DNA of 7,606 nucleotides from Clostridia bacterium (lineage in GTDB: Bacteria; Bacillota; Clostridia; Christensenellales; Aristaeellaceae): NCBI GenBank assembly GCA_016295665.1, contig JAEDKS010000116.1, positions 1-7,606 on the forward strand, in the 5' to 3' direction. Below, piece by piece: positions 1 to 5,419 of this stretch. Position 1 is the stretch's first letter. The number at the start of each line of letters is the position of its first letter. The notes below the pieces were generated by a model. It searched no databases. It saw nothing but the letters and a program-made list of their open reading frames with translations, and was not told where the DNA came from. The position numbers and the translations under genes are program-made.

Positions 1-17
1 TTCCCGGGGCTTCGCCG

Positions 18-35
18 AAGGGCGGAGTCCCTTTT
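18..35 (+). terminator. possible weak terminator of a gene upstream of the window
   Basis: A 5-bp stem (AAGGG at 18-22 with CCCTT at 29-33, 6-nt loop) runs straight into four T residues at 32-35. It could end a rightward gene lying before the window. The stem is short, and a competing hairpin (CTTC/GAAG around 10-20) overlaps it, so this is only a candidate. Confidence 0.25.
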
Positions 36-91
36 CCGTGCGCCGCGCGGAGGAGTGCGAAAATTTTGTTTGCCTTGGCCCAATCGCCTCA

Positions 92-120
92 TTGCATCCC
101 GGGGCCGGGTCTGTTATCAT
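92..120 (+). promoter_or_regulatory. sigma-A-type promoter of the MGMT-like gene
   Basis: A -35 box TTGCAT (92-97) and a -10 box TATCAT (115-120) are separated by exactly 17 bp. The -10 box differs from the TATAAT consensus at one position. The expected transcription start, about 7 bases past the -10 box, falls near 127. The mRNA leader would then be only about 13 nt, with the Shine-Dalgarno sequence at its very 5' end. Confidence 0.65.
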
Positions 121-128
121 GATGACAG
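111..128 (+). promoter_or_regulatory. 18-bp imperfect palindrome over the -10 box, candidate operator
   Basis: The 18 bases at 111-128 form an inverted repeat in which 8 of 9 base pairs match; the single mismatch is 115 (T) against 124 (G). The repeat covers the whole -10 box (115-120) and reaches the likely transcription start and the first bases of the Shine-Dalgarno. A dimeric repressor bound here would block polymerase. No regulator gene is visible in the window, so function is inferred from position and symmetry alone. Confidence 0.4.
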
Positions 129-133
129 GAGGT
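127..133 (+). promoter_or_regulatory. Shine-Dalgarno fixing the start of the MGMT-like gene
   Basis: AGGAGGT lies 6 nt before the ATG at 140. The reading frame stays open upstream to a GTG at 38, but that start has no ribosome binding site and would put the promoter inside the gene. The ATG at 140 is therefore chosen. Confidence 0.85.
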
Positions 134-139
134 GTACCC

Positions 140-655
140 ATGGCAAACGAGAAGCAGAAGGACTTCAACGCCATGCTGCGGGACAGCAAGGACATGCCGA
201 AGTACCAGATCATCACAGACCCCGCCAGCATCGCAAAATACGGCGGCAGCCGGATGTACTTCGCGCCGCCCATGGACTATGACCGGGCCATGCGCCGGGT
301 GCCCTTCGGCAAACTCACCACCGTGAACGAACTGCGGGCCCACTTCGCCCGGCAATCCGGCGCGGACTTCACCGAGCCCATCACCGCGGGCATCTTCGTG
401 TCCATCGCAGCCTGGGCCAGCTTTCAGCGCGACGGGGACGAAACGCCCTACTGGCGCACGCTGAAGGCCGGGGGCGAGCTGAACCCGAAGTACCCCGGCG
501 GCGCCCTGGCCCAGAAGGCGCGGCTGGAGCAGGAGGGGCACACGGTGGAGCAGCGCGGTCGGAAGAACCTGCGCTGGGTTGTGAAGGACTACGAGGCGGC
601 GCTGTTCCCACTGGACGGAGCAGATGAGGACGCAGACGGGACGGTGACACGGTGA
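140..655 (+). CDS. MGMT/ATL-like DNA-binding-fold protein lacking the catalytic cysteine
   Basis: This 171-residue protein resembles the DNA-binding domain of O6-methylguanine-DNA methyltransferase (MGMT) and the alkyltransferase-like (ATL) proteins. Matching stretches are VPFGKLTTV (residues 54-62), where MGMTs have the winged-helix entry, and PYWRTLKAGGELNPKYPGG (103-121) followed by QKARLEQEG (125-133), which parallels PCHR...G.L.GY.GG...K..LL..EG. The methyl-accepting Cys of PCHR is Tyr104 here, and the whole protein contains no cysteine, so it cannot be a suicide methyltransferase. By eye, the base-flipping Tyr (Val62 here) and the Arg finger also appear to be missing. Residues 1-50, including a KYGGSRMYFAPPMDYD stretch (33-48), form an N-terminal extension not found in MGMT. 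The acidic C-terminus looks disordered. ATL proteins bind alkylated DNA and hand it to nucleotide excision repair; whether this one does so is unknown. It has its own promoter and stands alone. I recall similar clostridial proteins annotated only as MGMT family. Confidence 0.8.
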   Translation: MANEKQKDFNAMLRDSKDMPKYQIITDPASIAKYGGSRMYFAPPMDYDRAMRRVPFGKLTTVNELRAHFARQSGADFTEPITAGIFVSIAAWASFQRDGDETPYWRTLKAGGELNPKYPGGALAQKARLEQEGHTVEQRGRKNLRWVVKDYEAALFPLDGADEDADGTVTR

Positions 656-718
656 TGGATCACGTATTCCATGCCGAGGGAGGAGTATCCGCAGCTCAGC
701 TGCCATCCCGCAGCGCCT

Positions 719-747
719 TTGACTTTTCTCCGGAATCATGGTATCAT
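719..747 (+). promoter_or_regulatory. sigma-A-type promoter of the VOC-GH5 unit
   Basis: A -35 box TTGACT (719-724; 5 of 6 consensus bases) and a -10 box TATCAT (742-747; 5 of 6) are separated by exactly 17 bp. The predicted transcription start is near 754, leaving a leader of about 44 nt before the ATG at 798. This is the best-matching promoter in the window. Its -10 box is identical to that of the preceding gene. Confidence 0.75.
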
Positions 748-755
748 TTCCATGA
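736..755 (+). promoter_or_regulatory. small inverted repeat flanking the -10 box
   Basis: TCATGG (736-741) and CCATGA (750-755) are perfect inverted 6-bp arms separated by 8 bp, and the -10 box (742-747) lies between them. The placement would suit an operator, but arms of this length occur by chance, so confidence is low. Confidence 0.25.
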
Positions 756-797
756 GAACGACCGGAAAACCAGATTGTCACGAGAGAGGGAAGCACC

Positions 798-1220
798 ATG
801 CAGATCGTACCGACCCTGAACTTCAGCGGGCGCTGTCGCGAGGCGCTCCAGACCTATGAAAAGGCTTTCCTGGGAAAGATCACCTGCCTCATCACCTACC
901 GGGAGGCCAATGACCCGGCCTACCTGCCGCTGCTCCGGGAGGATCAGCTGGACTACGTCTACCACGCGGAGCTGGCGCTGGGCGATCAGCGCATCATCAT
1001 GAGCGACCACGTGGACATCCCGCTGCAGCCCTGCTACACCAACTTCCTGACCATCATGTACGACCGCGTGGAGGACGTGAAGCGGGCCTACGAGGTGCTC
1101 CGGGAGGGCAGCACCACCATCTATCCCCTGGAAGCCACCCGCTACAGCGCCTGCCGGGTGGTGTTCGTGGACAGGTTCGGCATCCGCTGGGGCATCATGA
1201 CCGAGGGACGCGGCGCATAA
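798..1220 (+). CDS. VOC-superfamily (PhnB-like) protein
   Basis: The 140-residue product belongs to the vicinal oxygen chelate (glyoxalase/bleomycin resistance) superfamily, PhnB-like group. It opens with a beta strand and the NFSGRCREALQTYEKAF pattern (residues 8-24), close to the NF.G.CREA...Y..vFGG signature. A central YHAELALGDQRIIMSD strand pair (55-70) follows, and it closes with the VFVDRFGIRWGIM strand (122-134) typical of these proteins. The length fits a single two-module unit that would dimerise. Candidate metal ligands include His56, but the full ligand set cannot be assigned by eye, and many PhnB-like proteins have no known substrate. The start has a modest GAGG Shine-Dalgarno at 786-789, 8 nt before the ATG. 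It is the first gene of a unit with the GH5 gene 22 bp downstream. The family call is secure; the reaction is not known. Confidence 0.85.
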   Translation: MQIVPTLNFSGRCREALQTYEKAFLGKITCLITYREANDPAYLPLLREDQLDYVYHAELALGDQRIIMSDHVDIPLQPCYTNFLTIMYDRVEDVKRAYEVLREGSTTIYPLEATRYSACRVVFVDRFGIRWGIMTEGRGA

Positions 1221-1242
1221 ACCGGGAAGGGAGACGGATTTC

Positions 1243-2325
1243 ATGGAGCAATACACCAAGGCCCAGTCGATGGCTCGCCGGATGGGTGCGGGCTGGAATC
1301 TGGGCAACACCCTGGACGCCTGCGACCTGCGGCGGGGGCCCTATGTGCCCGATGCGCAGTCCCGCAGTCTGGAGAATGCCTGGTTCAATCCCACCACCAC
1401 CCGGGCGATGATCGACCTGGTGGCTGCTGCGGGCTTCCGGACGCTCCGTGTGCCCGTGACCTGGTACCAGCACATTGACGATGCGAACGGATGGCAAGTC
1501 AATCCGTCGTGGATGGCGCGGGTGCGAGAGGTGGTGGAGATGGGGCTGGATGCCGGGCTCATCGTGGTGCTGAACGTGCATCACGACACCGGCGTCAGCG
1601 GCTGGCTCCGCGCCTCTGCCGAGGGCTATGCGCGTGCGGCGGAGAAGTTCCGGGCCCTGTGGCAGCAGATCGCGGAGCGCTTCCGGGACGTGGACGACCG
1701 GCTGATCTTCGAGGGACTCAACGAGATTCTCGATGACGAGGGCCACTGGCAGTGCCCGGGCGTCAACTGCACGGAGGTGGTCAACCGCTATCAGCAGGAC
1801 TTCGTGGACACCGTGCGCCAAACCGGCGGCAACAACGCGGACCGGGTGCTGATGATCAACGCCTACGCCGGCGCCCATGAGCCCGAGGCCATGGAGGGCT
1901 TCCGCATGCCCCGGGACACCGCCACGGGCTGCCTGATGGCGCAGGTGCACTACTACTCCCCCATCGACTTCTGCTTTCCCGAGGAGCGCGGCAAGTACAC
2001 CGCCGTCACCTGGCGGGAGCTGGGCGGCGAGGCCATGCTGCAGGACATGATCGCCCGCATGGAGGACAAGTTCCTTGCACACGGCGTGCCGGTGGTCGTG
2101 GGCGAATTCGCCGCCGCCCACAAGGACAACGAGCCCGAGCAGGCCTCCTGGGCCCGCTATCTGGCATCGCAGCTGAGCGCCCATGCCATGCCCTACATCT
2201 GGTGGGACAACGGCGGCAGGGATCGCGAGCCCTACCGGGGCATGGGGCTTCTGGATCGCCGGGCGCTCCGGTGGCGCTTCCCTGCCGTGGTCGAGGCGCT
2301 GACCGGCACACGGCCCTCCTGTTGA
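1243..2325 (+). CDS. glycoside hydrolase family 5 (endoglucanase-like), no signal peptide
   Basis: This 360-residue single-domain TIM-barrel enzyme is a glycoside hydrolase of family 5, a retaining family that cleaves beta-1,4-linked glucans, xyloglucan, mannans and related polymers. The family hallmarks appear in order: MGAGWNLGNTLDA (residues 14-26), FRTLRVPVTW (65-74), LNVHHD (110-115), FEGLNE (156-161) with Glu161 as expected acid/base, QVHYYSP (234-240) with the substrate-contacting His236/Tyr238 pair, VVVGEFAA (284-291) with Glu288 as expected nucleophile, and YIWWDNG (318-324). The set resembles subfamily GH5_4, but I cannot confirm the subfamily. The N-terminus (MEQYTKAQSMARRMGAG) is charged and enters the barrel at once; no signal peptide, carbohydrate-binding module or dockerin is visible. 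It probably works in the cytoplasm on imported oligosaccharides. An AAGGGAG Shine-Dalgarno (1227-1233) lies 9 nt before the start, 22 bp after the VOC gene. A strong terminator follows 34 bp after the stop codon. Confidence 0.93.
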   Translation: MEQYTKAQSMARRMGAGWNLGNTLDACDLRRGPYVPDAQSRSLENAWFNPTTTRAMIDLVAAAGFRTLRVPVTWYQHIDDANGWQVNPSWMARVREVVEMGLDAGLIVVLNVHHDTGVSGWLRASAEGYARAAEKFRALWQQIAERFRDVDDRLIFEGLNEILDDEGHWQCPGVNCTEVVNRYQQDFVDTVRQTGGNNADRVLMINAYAGAHEPEAMEGFRMPRDTATGCLMAQVHYYSPIDFCFPEERGKYTAVTWRELGGEAMLQDMIARMEDKFLAHGVPVVVGEFAAAHKDNEPEQASWARYLASQLSAHAMPYIWWDNGGRDREPYRGMGLLDRRALRWRFPAVVEALTGTRPSC

Positions 2326-2359
2326 CCGTGCGGAAGGACACTTTTCTCCCTTGACAGAC

Positions 2360-2398
2360 AACGCTCCGGGCGCCTGATGACGCCCGGAGCGTTTTATT
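2360..2398 (+). terminator. strong intrinsic terminator of the VOC-GH5 unit
   Basis: A perfect 13-bp stem (2360-2372 with 2381-2393) closes an 8-nt loop and is followed by TTTTATT on the plus strand. It also separates the convergent leftward hydrolase gene, whose TAA stop codon (2396-2394) lies inside the T tract. On the minus strand the stem is followed by TGTCTG rather than a T run, so it should terminate mainly rightward transcription. Confidence 0.92.
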
Positions 2399-3347
2399 GG
2401 TTCGACAGAAACCGAATGATATAATCGCTGATGCTTTCATATTCATAGTCGTGAACATAATGCGGACAATCCAATTCTATATACCTTGCGTTATCCGCTT
2501 GGGCAATATACTCCTTCGGTATCCTGCGCCATGTTTCTTTGTCAAACCCTGTGCCGCCGGAGCCGTCCGAAATAAACAGCAACATTGGAACCTGCGGAAC
2601 CCCCAGATCCTGGACGATTTTTGCATTCTCCTTCACTGCTTCGCATTCGTTGATCATCGTCACGGTTGAGGTGCGGCTATAGAATACTGCCCTGTAGATT
2701 TCCTTTTCTGCATCCGTCAGCGTACCATGTGTAATTGCATCGCTTTCCGAAATGCCCGGAATCAATCGTGTTACTCCGATTTCTGCCGCCAAACTCGCAA
2801 CACGCATAAGCGGCAGATTGATTTCCATGCCGTCATAATAGGGAGGCACTGACATATCAAGCCCAATAATTGCCGTCACCTCATCGGGATATTTCTGTGC
2901 CCAGTACAGTGCTTCAAGACCGGACATTGAATGAGGACACAGAACATAGGGTGCCTGTAAGCCTGCCAATTCCAGCGCGGCCCTTGTATCTTCCAGAATC
3001 GCATCAATATCTCTCTTTCGATCAACAACATCGCTGAATCCATATCCGAATTTCTCTACCACCGCAATTCTGTATTGATCACTCAAACGGGAATAGAGGG
3101 ATTTGAAATCCAGAATGGGAGAACTGGTACCCCCACCTGACATGAACACCAGCGTTGTTTCACCTTCCCCCTCCGTGTAGACACTCATACGATTTCCATC
3201 GACCTGTACAATGGTTCCAAGCGGCTCCAGATACTTGGCTTCCTGAAGCAGGTGAATCCGATGATTGATGTAGATTGCAGCGATCACCGCCACAAGCAGC
3301 ACGATGATGGTCAACGCGATTGTCACAAACCTTTTCCGTTTCGTCAT
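2394..3347 (-). CDS. membrane-anchored alpha/beta hydrolase, low GC
   Basis: The 317-residue product has an N-terminal signal-anchor: basic TKRKR, then a hydrophobic helix at about residues 7-27. An extracytoplasmic alpha/beta-hydrolase domain follows. The strand and oxyanion region is LVFMSGGGTSSP (66-77), and EKFGYGFSD (98-106) matches the D..G.G.S turn. The nucleophile elbow is CPHSMSG (137-143) with Ser140, a variant of G-x-S-x-G lacking both glycines at their usual places. Asp261 (FISDGSG) and His296 (DCPHYVH) are the likely remaining triad members. Substrate is unknown. The frame is open upstream to 3452, but an AGGAG at 3359-3355, 7 nt before the ATG at 3347, sets the start. Base composition is about 45-50% G+C in sampled lines against about 65-70% in neighbours, with the change close to the gene ends, which suggests recent acquisition. 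It lies 141 bp downstream of hslU in the same direction; no good promoter was seen. Confidence 0.88.
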   Translation of the reverse strand: MTKRKRFVTIALTIIVLLVAVIAAIYINHRIHLLQEAKYLEPLGTIVQVDGNRMSVYTEGEGETTLVFMSGGGTSSPILDFKSLYSRLSDQYRIAVVEKFGYGFSDVVDRKRDIDAILEDTRAALELAGLQAPYVLCPHSMSGLEALYWAQKYPDEVTAIIGLDMSVPPYYDGMEINLPLMRVASLAAEIGVTRLIPGISESDAITHGTLTDAEKEIYRAVFYSRTSTVTMINECEAVKENAKIVQDLGVPQVPMLLFISDGSGGTGFDKETWRRIPKEYIAQADNARYIELDCPHYVHDYEYESISDYIIRFLSNQ

Positions 3348-3354
3348 GTCAATT

Positions 3355-3359
3355 CTCCT
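3355..3359 (-). promoter_or_regulatory. Shine-Dalgarno of the low-GC hydrolase
   Basis: The minus strand reads AGGAG here, 7 nt before the ATG at 3347. It supports the shorter start, which places the transmembrane segment directly after the initiating residues as expected for a signal-anchor. Confidence 0.8.
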
Positions 3360-3409
3360 GTCGTGGCCAGCTGGCAGGTCTTTTGTTCCCGTACGCCCGG
3401 AACGCAAGA

Positions 3410-3441
3410 ACAGCCACAGCAGAACAAACCGCTGTGACTGT
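3410..3441 (-). terminator. hairpin downstream of hslU, possible weak terminator
   Basis: In the minus-strand RNA, 3441-3431 pairs with 3420-3410 as an 11-bp stem containing one G-U wobble (3437 with 3414), around a 10-nt loop. The bases that follow (TCTTGCGTT) are only moderately T-rich, so termination would be leaky. It lies between the hslU stop and the next leftward gene and may mark the end of the hslVU message. Confidence 0.4.
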
Positions 3442-3448
3442 CCTGCGA

Positions 3449-3476
3449 CCACCGCCCACGTGGGCAGGTGGCTTTT
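3449..3476. repeat. GC-rich hairpin 18 bp after the hslU stop codon
   Basis: CCACC-GCCC (3449-3457) pairs with GGGC-GGTGG (3462-3465 and 3467-3471) around an ACGT tetraloop, with a single bulged base at 3466. On the plus strand it is followed by CTTTT, so formally it resembles a rightward terminator, although no rightward gene precedes it. On the minus strand no T run follows. It could stabilise the 3' end of the hslVU mRNA or block antisense transcription into hslU. Confidence 0.35.
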
Positions 3477-3488
3477 CCGGAAACAGGA

Positions 3489-4865
3489 TCAGATGATATA
3501 CTTGCGCAGATCCGTGGGGGCGTTTTCGCCGCTCAGGTGGCTGCGCACGTAGTCGCCGTTGATCTTCAGCTCGAAGGGGGGCATGTCCGGGTCGCCGGCG
3601 TTGAAGGCGATGTCCTCCAGCAGCTGCTCGAACACCGCGTGCAGCCGACGGGCACCGATGTCCTCGCTGCTCTCGTTGGCGGCGCAGGCGGCCTCGGCGA
3701 TGGCGTCGATGGCGGAGTCCTCGAAGGTCAGCAGCACCTTGTCCACCTCCAGCAGCGCCCGGTACTGACGGGTCAGGGCGTTGTCGGGCTGGGTCAGGAT
3801 CAGCTTGAAGTCCTCCTTCGTCAGGCTCTTCAGGTTCACATGCACCGGGAAGCGGCCCTGCAGCTCCGGAATCAGGTCGCTGACCTTCGCCACATGGAAC
3901 GCGCCCGCGGCGATGAACAGCATGTAGTCCGTCTTGACCGGGCCGTACTTGGTGTTCACCGTGGAGCCCTCGACGATGGGCAGGATGTCCCGCTGCACGC
4001 CCTCGCGGCTCACGTCCGGGCCGCTGCCGCCCCGGTGCCCGGCGATCTTGTCGATCTCGTCAATGAACACGATGCCGTTCTGCTCGGCGCGGCGGAGCGC
4101 CTCCTCCTGCACCGCATCCTCGTCAATCAGCTTGTCGCACTCCTCCTGCACCAGAATCTTCCGGGCGTCCTTCACCTTCACATGGCGCATCTTGGTGCGC
4201 TTGGGCATCATGTTGCCCATCATGTCCCCGAGGCTGATGGAGCTGCCGCCCACCTCCAGGCTCGGCGCGGCCTCCTCCACCTCGATTTCCAGCTCGCGCT
4301 CCTCCAGCTCGCCGCGCATCAGCTGCTGGCGGATGTCCTCCCGCTTGCCGGTCAGCGCCTTCTGCTCGTCCTCGGACAGGGTGGGCTCCTGGGGCTTTTT
4401 GCCCAGCAGGAAGTCCAGCGAGAGCCCGCCGGACTGGGGCTTCTTCTGCTGGGGCGAGGTCAGCAGCGTCACCAGCCGATCCTCCGCCAGTACCTTCGCC
4501 CGGGGCAGCACCTGCTTCTCGTGCTCGTCCTTCACCATGCGGATGGCGTTCTCCACCAGATCGCGGATGATGGACTCCACATCGCGGCCCACATAGCCCA
4601 CCTCGGTGAACTTGGTGGCCTCCACCTTGATGAAGGGCGCGCCGACCAGCTTCGCCAGACGGCGGGCAATCTCGGTCTTGCCCACGCCGGTGGGGCCGAT
4701 CATCAGGATGTTCTTGGGGCTGATCTCATCGCGCATGGCCTCGTCCACCCGGGAGCGGCGATAGCGGTTGCGCAGCGCAATGGCCACGGTTCTCTTGGCC
4801 TCCGACTGACCGATGATGTACCGGTCAAGCTCACGAACAATCTCACGGGGCGTCAATTCTGCCAT
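3489..4865 (-). CDS. hslU: HslU (ClpY), AAA+ ATPase of the HslVU protease
   Basis: HslU forms a hexameric cytoplasmic unfoldase that binds substrates, unfolds them with ATP and threads them into HslV. The 458-residue product is close to the usual length (about 443-467). The conserved start AELTPREIVRELD matches other HslU proteins. Walker A is GPTGVGKT (57-64) and the central pore loop is GYVG (90-93). The inserted I-domain spans roughly 105-235 and is rich in charged residues. Walker B is GIVFIDE (264-270), followed by the family block SREGVQRDILPIVEG, the arginine-finger segment LQGRFP and the sensor-2 segment GARRL. The C-terminus LRKYII is the tail that docks into HslV. An in-frame GTG at 4883 exists, but the ATG at 4865 has a good Shine-Dalgarno and matches the family N-terminus. 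It starts 14 bp after the hslV stop. No codY follows, unlike in Bacillus. Confidence 0.97.
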   Translation of the reverse strand: MAELTPREIVRELDRYIIGQSEAKRTVAIALRNRYRRSRVDEAMRDEISPKNILMIGPTGVGKTEIARRLAKLVGAPFIKVEATKFTEVGYVGRDVESIIRDLVENAIRMVKDEHEKQVLPRAKVLAEDRLVTLLTSPQQKKPQSGGLSLDFLLGKKPQEPTLSEDEQKALTGKREDIRQQLMRGELEERELEIEVEEAAPSLEVGGSSISLGDMMGNMMPKRTKMRHVKVKDARKILVQEECDKLIDEDAVQEEALRRAEQNGIVFIDEIDKIAGHRGGSGPDVSREGVQRDILPIVEGSTVNTKYGPVKTDYMLFIAAGAFHVAKVSDLIPELQGRFPVHVNLKSLTKEDFKLILTQPDNALTRQYRALLEVDKVLLTFEDSAIDAIAEAACAANESSEDIGARRLHAVFEQLLEDIAFNAGDPDMPPFELKINGDYVRSHLSGENAPTDLRKYII

Positions 4866-4870
4866 CCTGC

Positions 4871-4877
4871 TCACCTC
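4871..4877 (-). promoter_or_regulatory. Shine-Dalgarno fixing the hslU start
   Basis: The minus strand reads GAGGTGA, complementary to the 16S rRNA 3' end over 7 bases, 5 nt before the ATG at 4865. It lies just past the hslV stop codon. The alternative GTG at 4883 would sit upstream of this site and overlap the hslV stop. Confidence 0.8.
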
Positions 4878-4879
4878 TC

Positions 4880-5419
4880 TCACACATCCTCCACAACGAT
4901 GTTGTGGTTCGTAAAGACGCAGATGTCGGCGGCAATGTTCAGCGCCTTCTCCGCGATGTCATGGGCGGTCATGTCCGTGCAGTCCACCAGCGCCCGGGCT
5001 GCCGCCAGCGCGTAGTTGCCGCCGGAGCCGATGGCGATCACGCCGCCGTCGGGGGTCATGACCTCGCCGGTGCCCGAGAGCATCAGCAGATTGTCCTTGT
5101 CCGCCACGATCATCAGCGATTCCAGCTGACGCATGGCCTGGTCACCGCGCCAGCTCTGGGCCACCGCCACCGCCGCGCGCTCCAGGTTGCCGCCGCACTG
5201 CTGCAGCTTCTCCTCGAACTTCTCGCACAGGGTGAACGCGTCGGTCACGGAGCCAGCGAAGCCGACCACCACCTGTCCGTCATAGAGCCGGCGCACCTTC
5301 CGCGCCGTGGACTTGAACACAACGTTCTCTCCCATGGTGACCTGTCCATCGCCCGCGATGGCGGTCTTGCCGTCCTTGTGCACCGCACAGATGGTGGTGC
5401 CCATAAACCTGATGCTCAC
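4880..5419 (-). CDS. hslV: HslV (ClpQ), proteolytic subunit of the HslVU protease
   Basis: HslV is the proteasome-beta-like threonine peptidase that stacks as two hexameric rings and degrades proteins fed by HslU. The GTG-initiated product is 179 residues (family about 175-181). After a short leader MSIRFMG, the mature protein should start at Thr8 of the TT pair, the usual N-terminal nucleophile. Family blocks are GDGQVTMG, ARKVRRLY, VGFAGSVTDAFTL, IAIGSGGNYALAAARAL and ICVFTNHNIVVED. The GTG at 5419 is preferred because GGAGG lies 9 nt upstream and the leader resembles the M-x-F-H-G-TT leaders of Thermotoga-type HslV. An ATG at 5404 (MGTTI) is possible but lacks a good ribosome site. The GTG overlaps the TGA of the preceding hydrolase gene (GTGA), suggesting translational coupling. 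hslU follows after 14 bp. Confidence 0.96.
   Translation of the reverse strand: MSIRFMGTTICAVHKDGKTAIAGDGQVTMGENVVFKSTARKVRRLYDGQVVVGFAGSVTDAFTLCEKFEEKLQQCGGNLERAAVAVAQSWRGDQAMRQLESLMIVADKDNLLMLSGTGEVMTPDGGVIAIGSGGNYALAAARALVDCTDMTAHDIAEKALNIAADICVFTNHNIVVEDV

Noticed and set aside
38..139. Upstream extension of the MGMT-like gene to a GTG at 38
   Set aside because: The extension contains the promoter and the palindrome, has no Shine-Dalgarno, and resembles no family N-terminus.
675..715. Possible terminator after the MGMT-like gene (GCAGCT-C-AGCTGC)
   Set aside because: The symmetric arms leave only a 4-bp stem once a loop is allowed, and no T run follows. Transcription may read on toward the VOC gene.
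89..799. A 236-codon open frame on the minus strand opposite the MGMT-like gene
   Set aside because: It covers both rightward promoters and gives a product without family resemblance, whereas the plus-strand gene has a ribosome site and a recognisable fold.
798..2325. A defence or antibiotic-resistance role for the VOC protein (bleomycin-resistance superfamily) with the GH5 gene
   Set aside because: PhnB-like VOC proteins are functionally diverse, no resistance-specific feature is visible, and nothing nearby supports a defence or biosynthetic cluster.
1195..2361. A 388-codon open frame on the minus strand opposite the GH5 gene
   Set aside because: The plus strand encodes a clear GH5 enzyme with all catalytic motifs. 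The antisense product is low-complexity His/Gly/Ala-rich sequence and it crosses the terminator stem.
3348..3452. 35-residue upstream extension of the low-GC hydrolase
   Set aside because: It lies in GC-rich DNA overlapping the hairpins, and a good AGGAG precedes the ATG at 3347.
3468..5015. A 515-codon open frame on the plus strand opposite hslU and hslV
   Set aside because: It is an antisense shadow of two certain genes in high-GC DNA. The product is a repetitive Leu/Ala/Gly/His-rich string without a recognisable domain or ribosome binding site.
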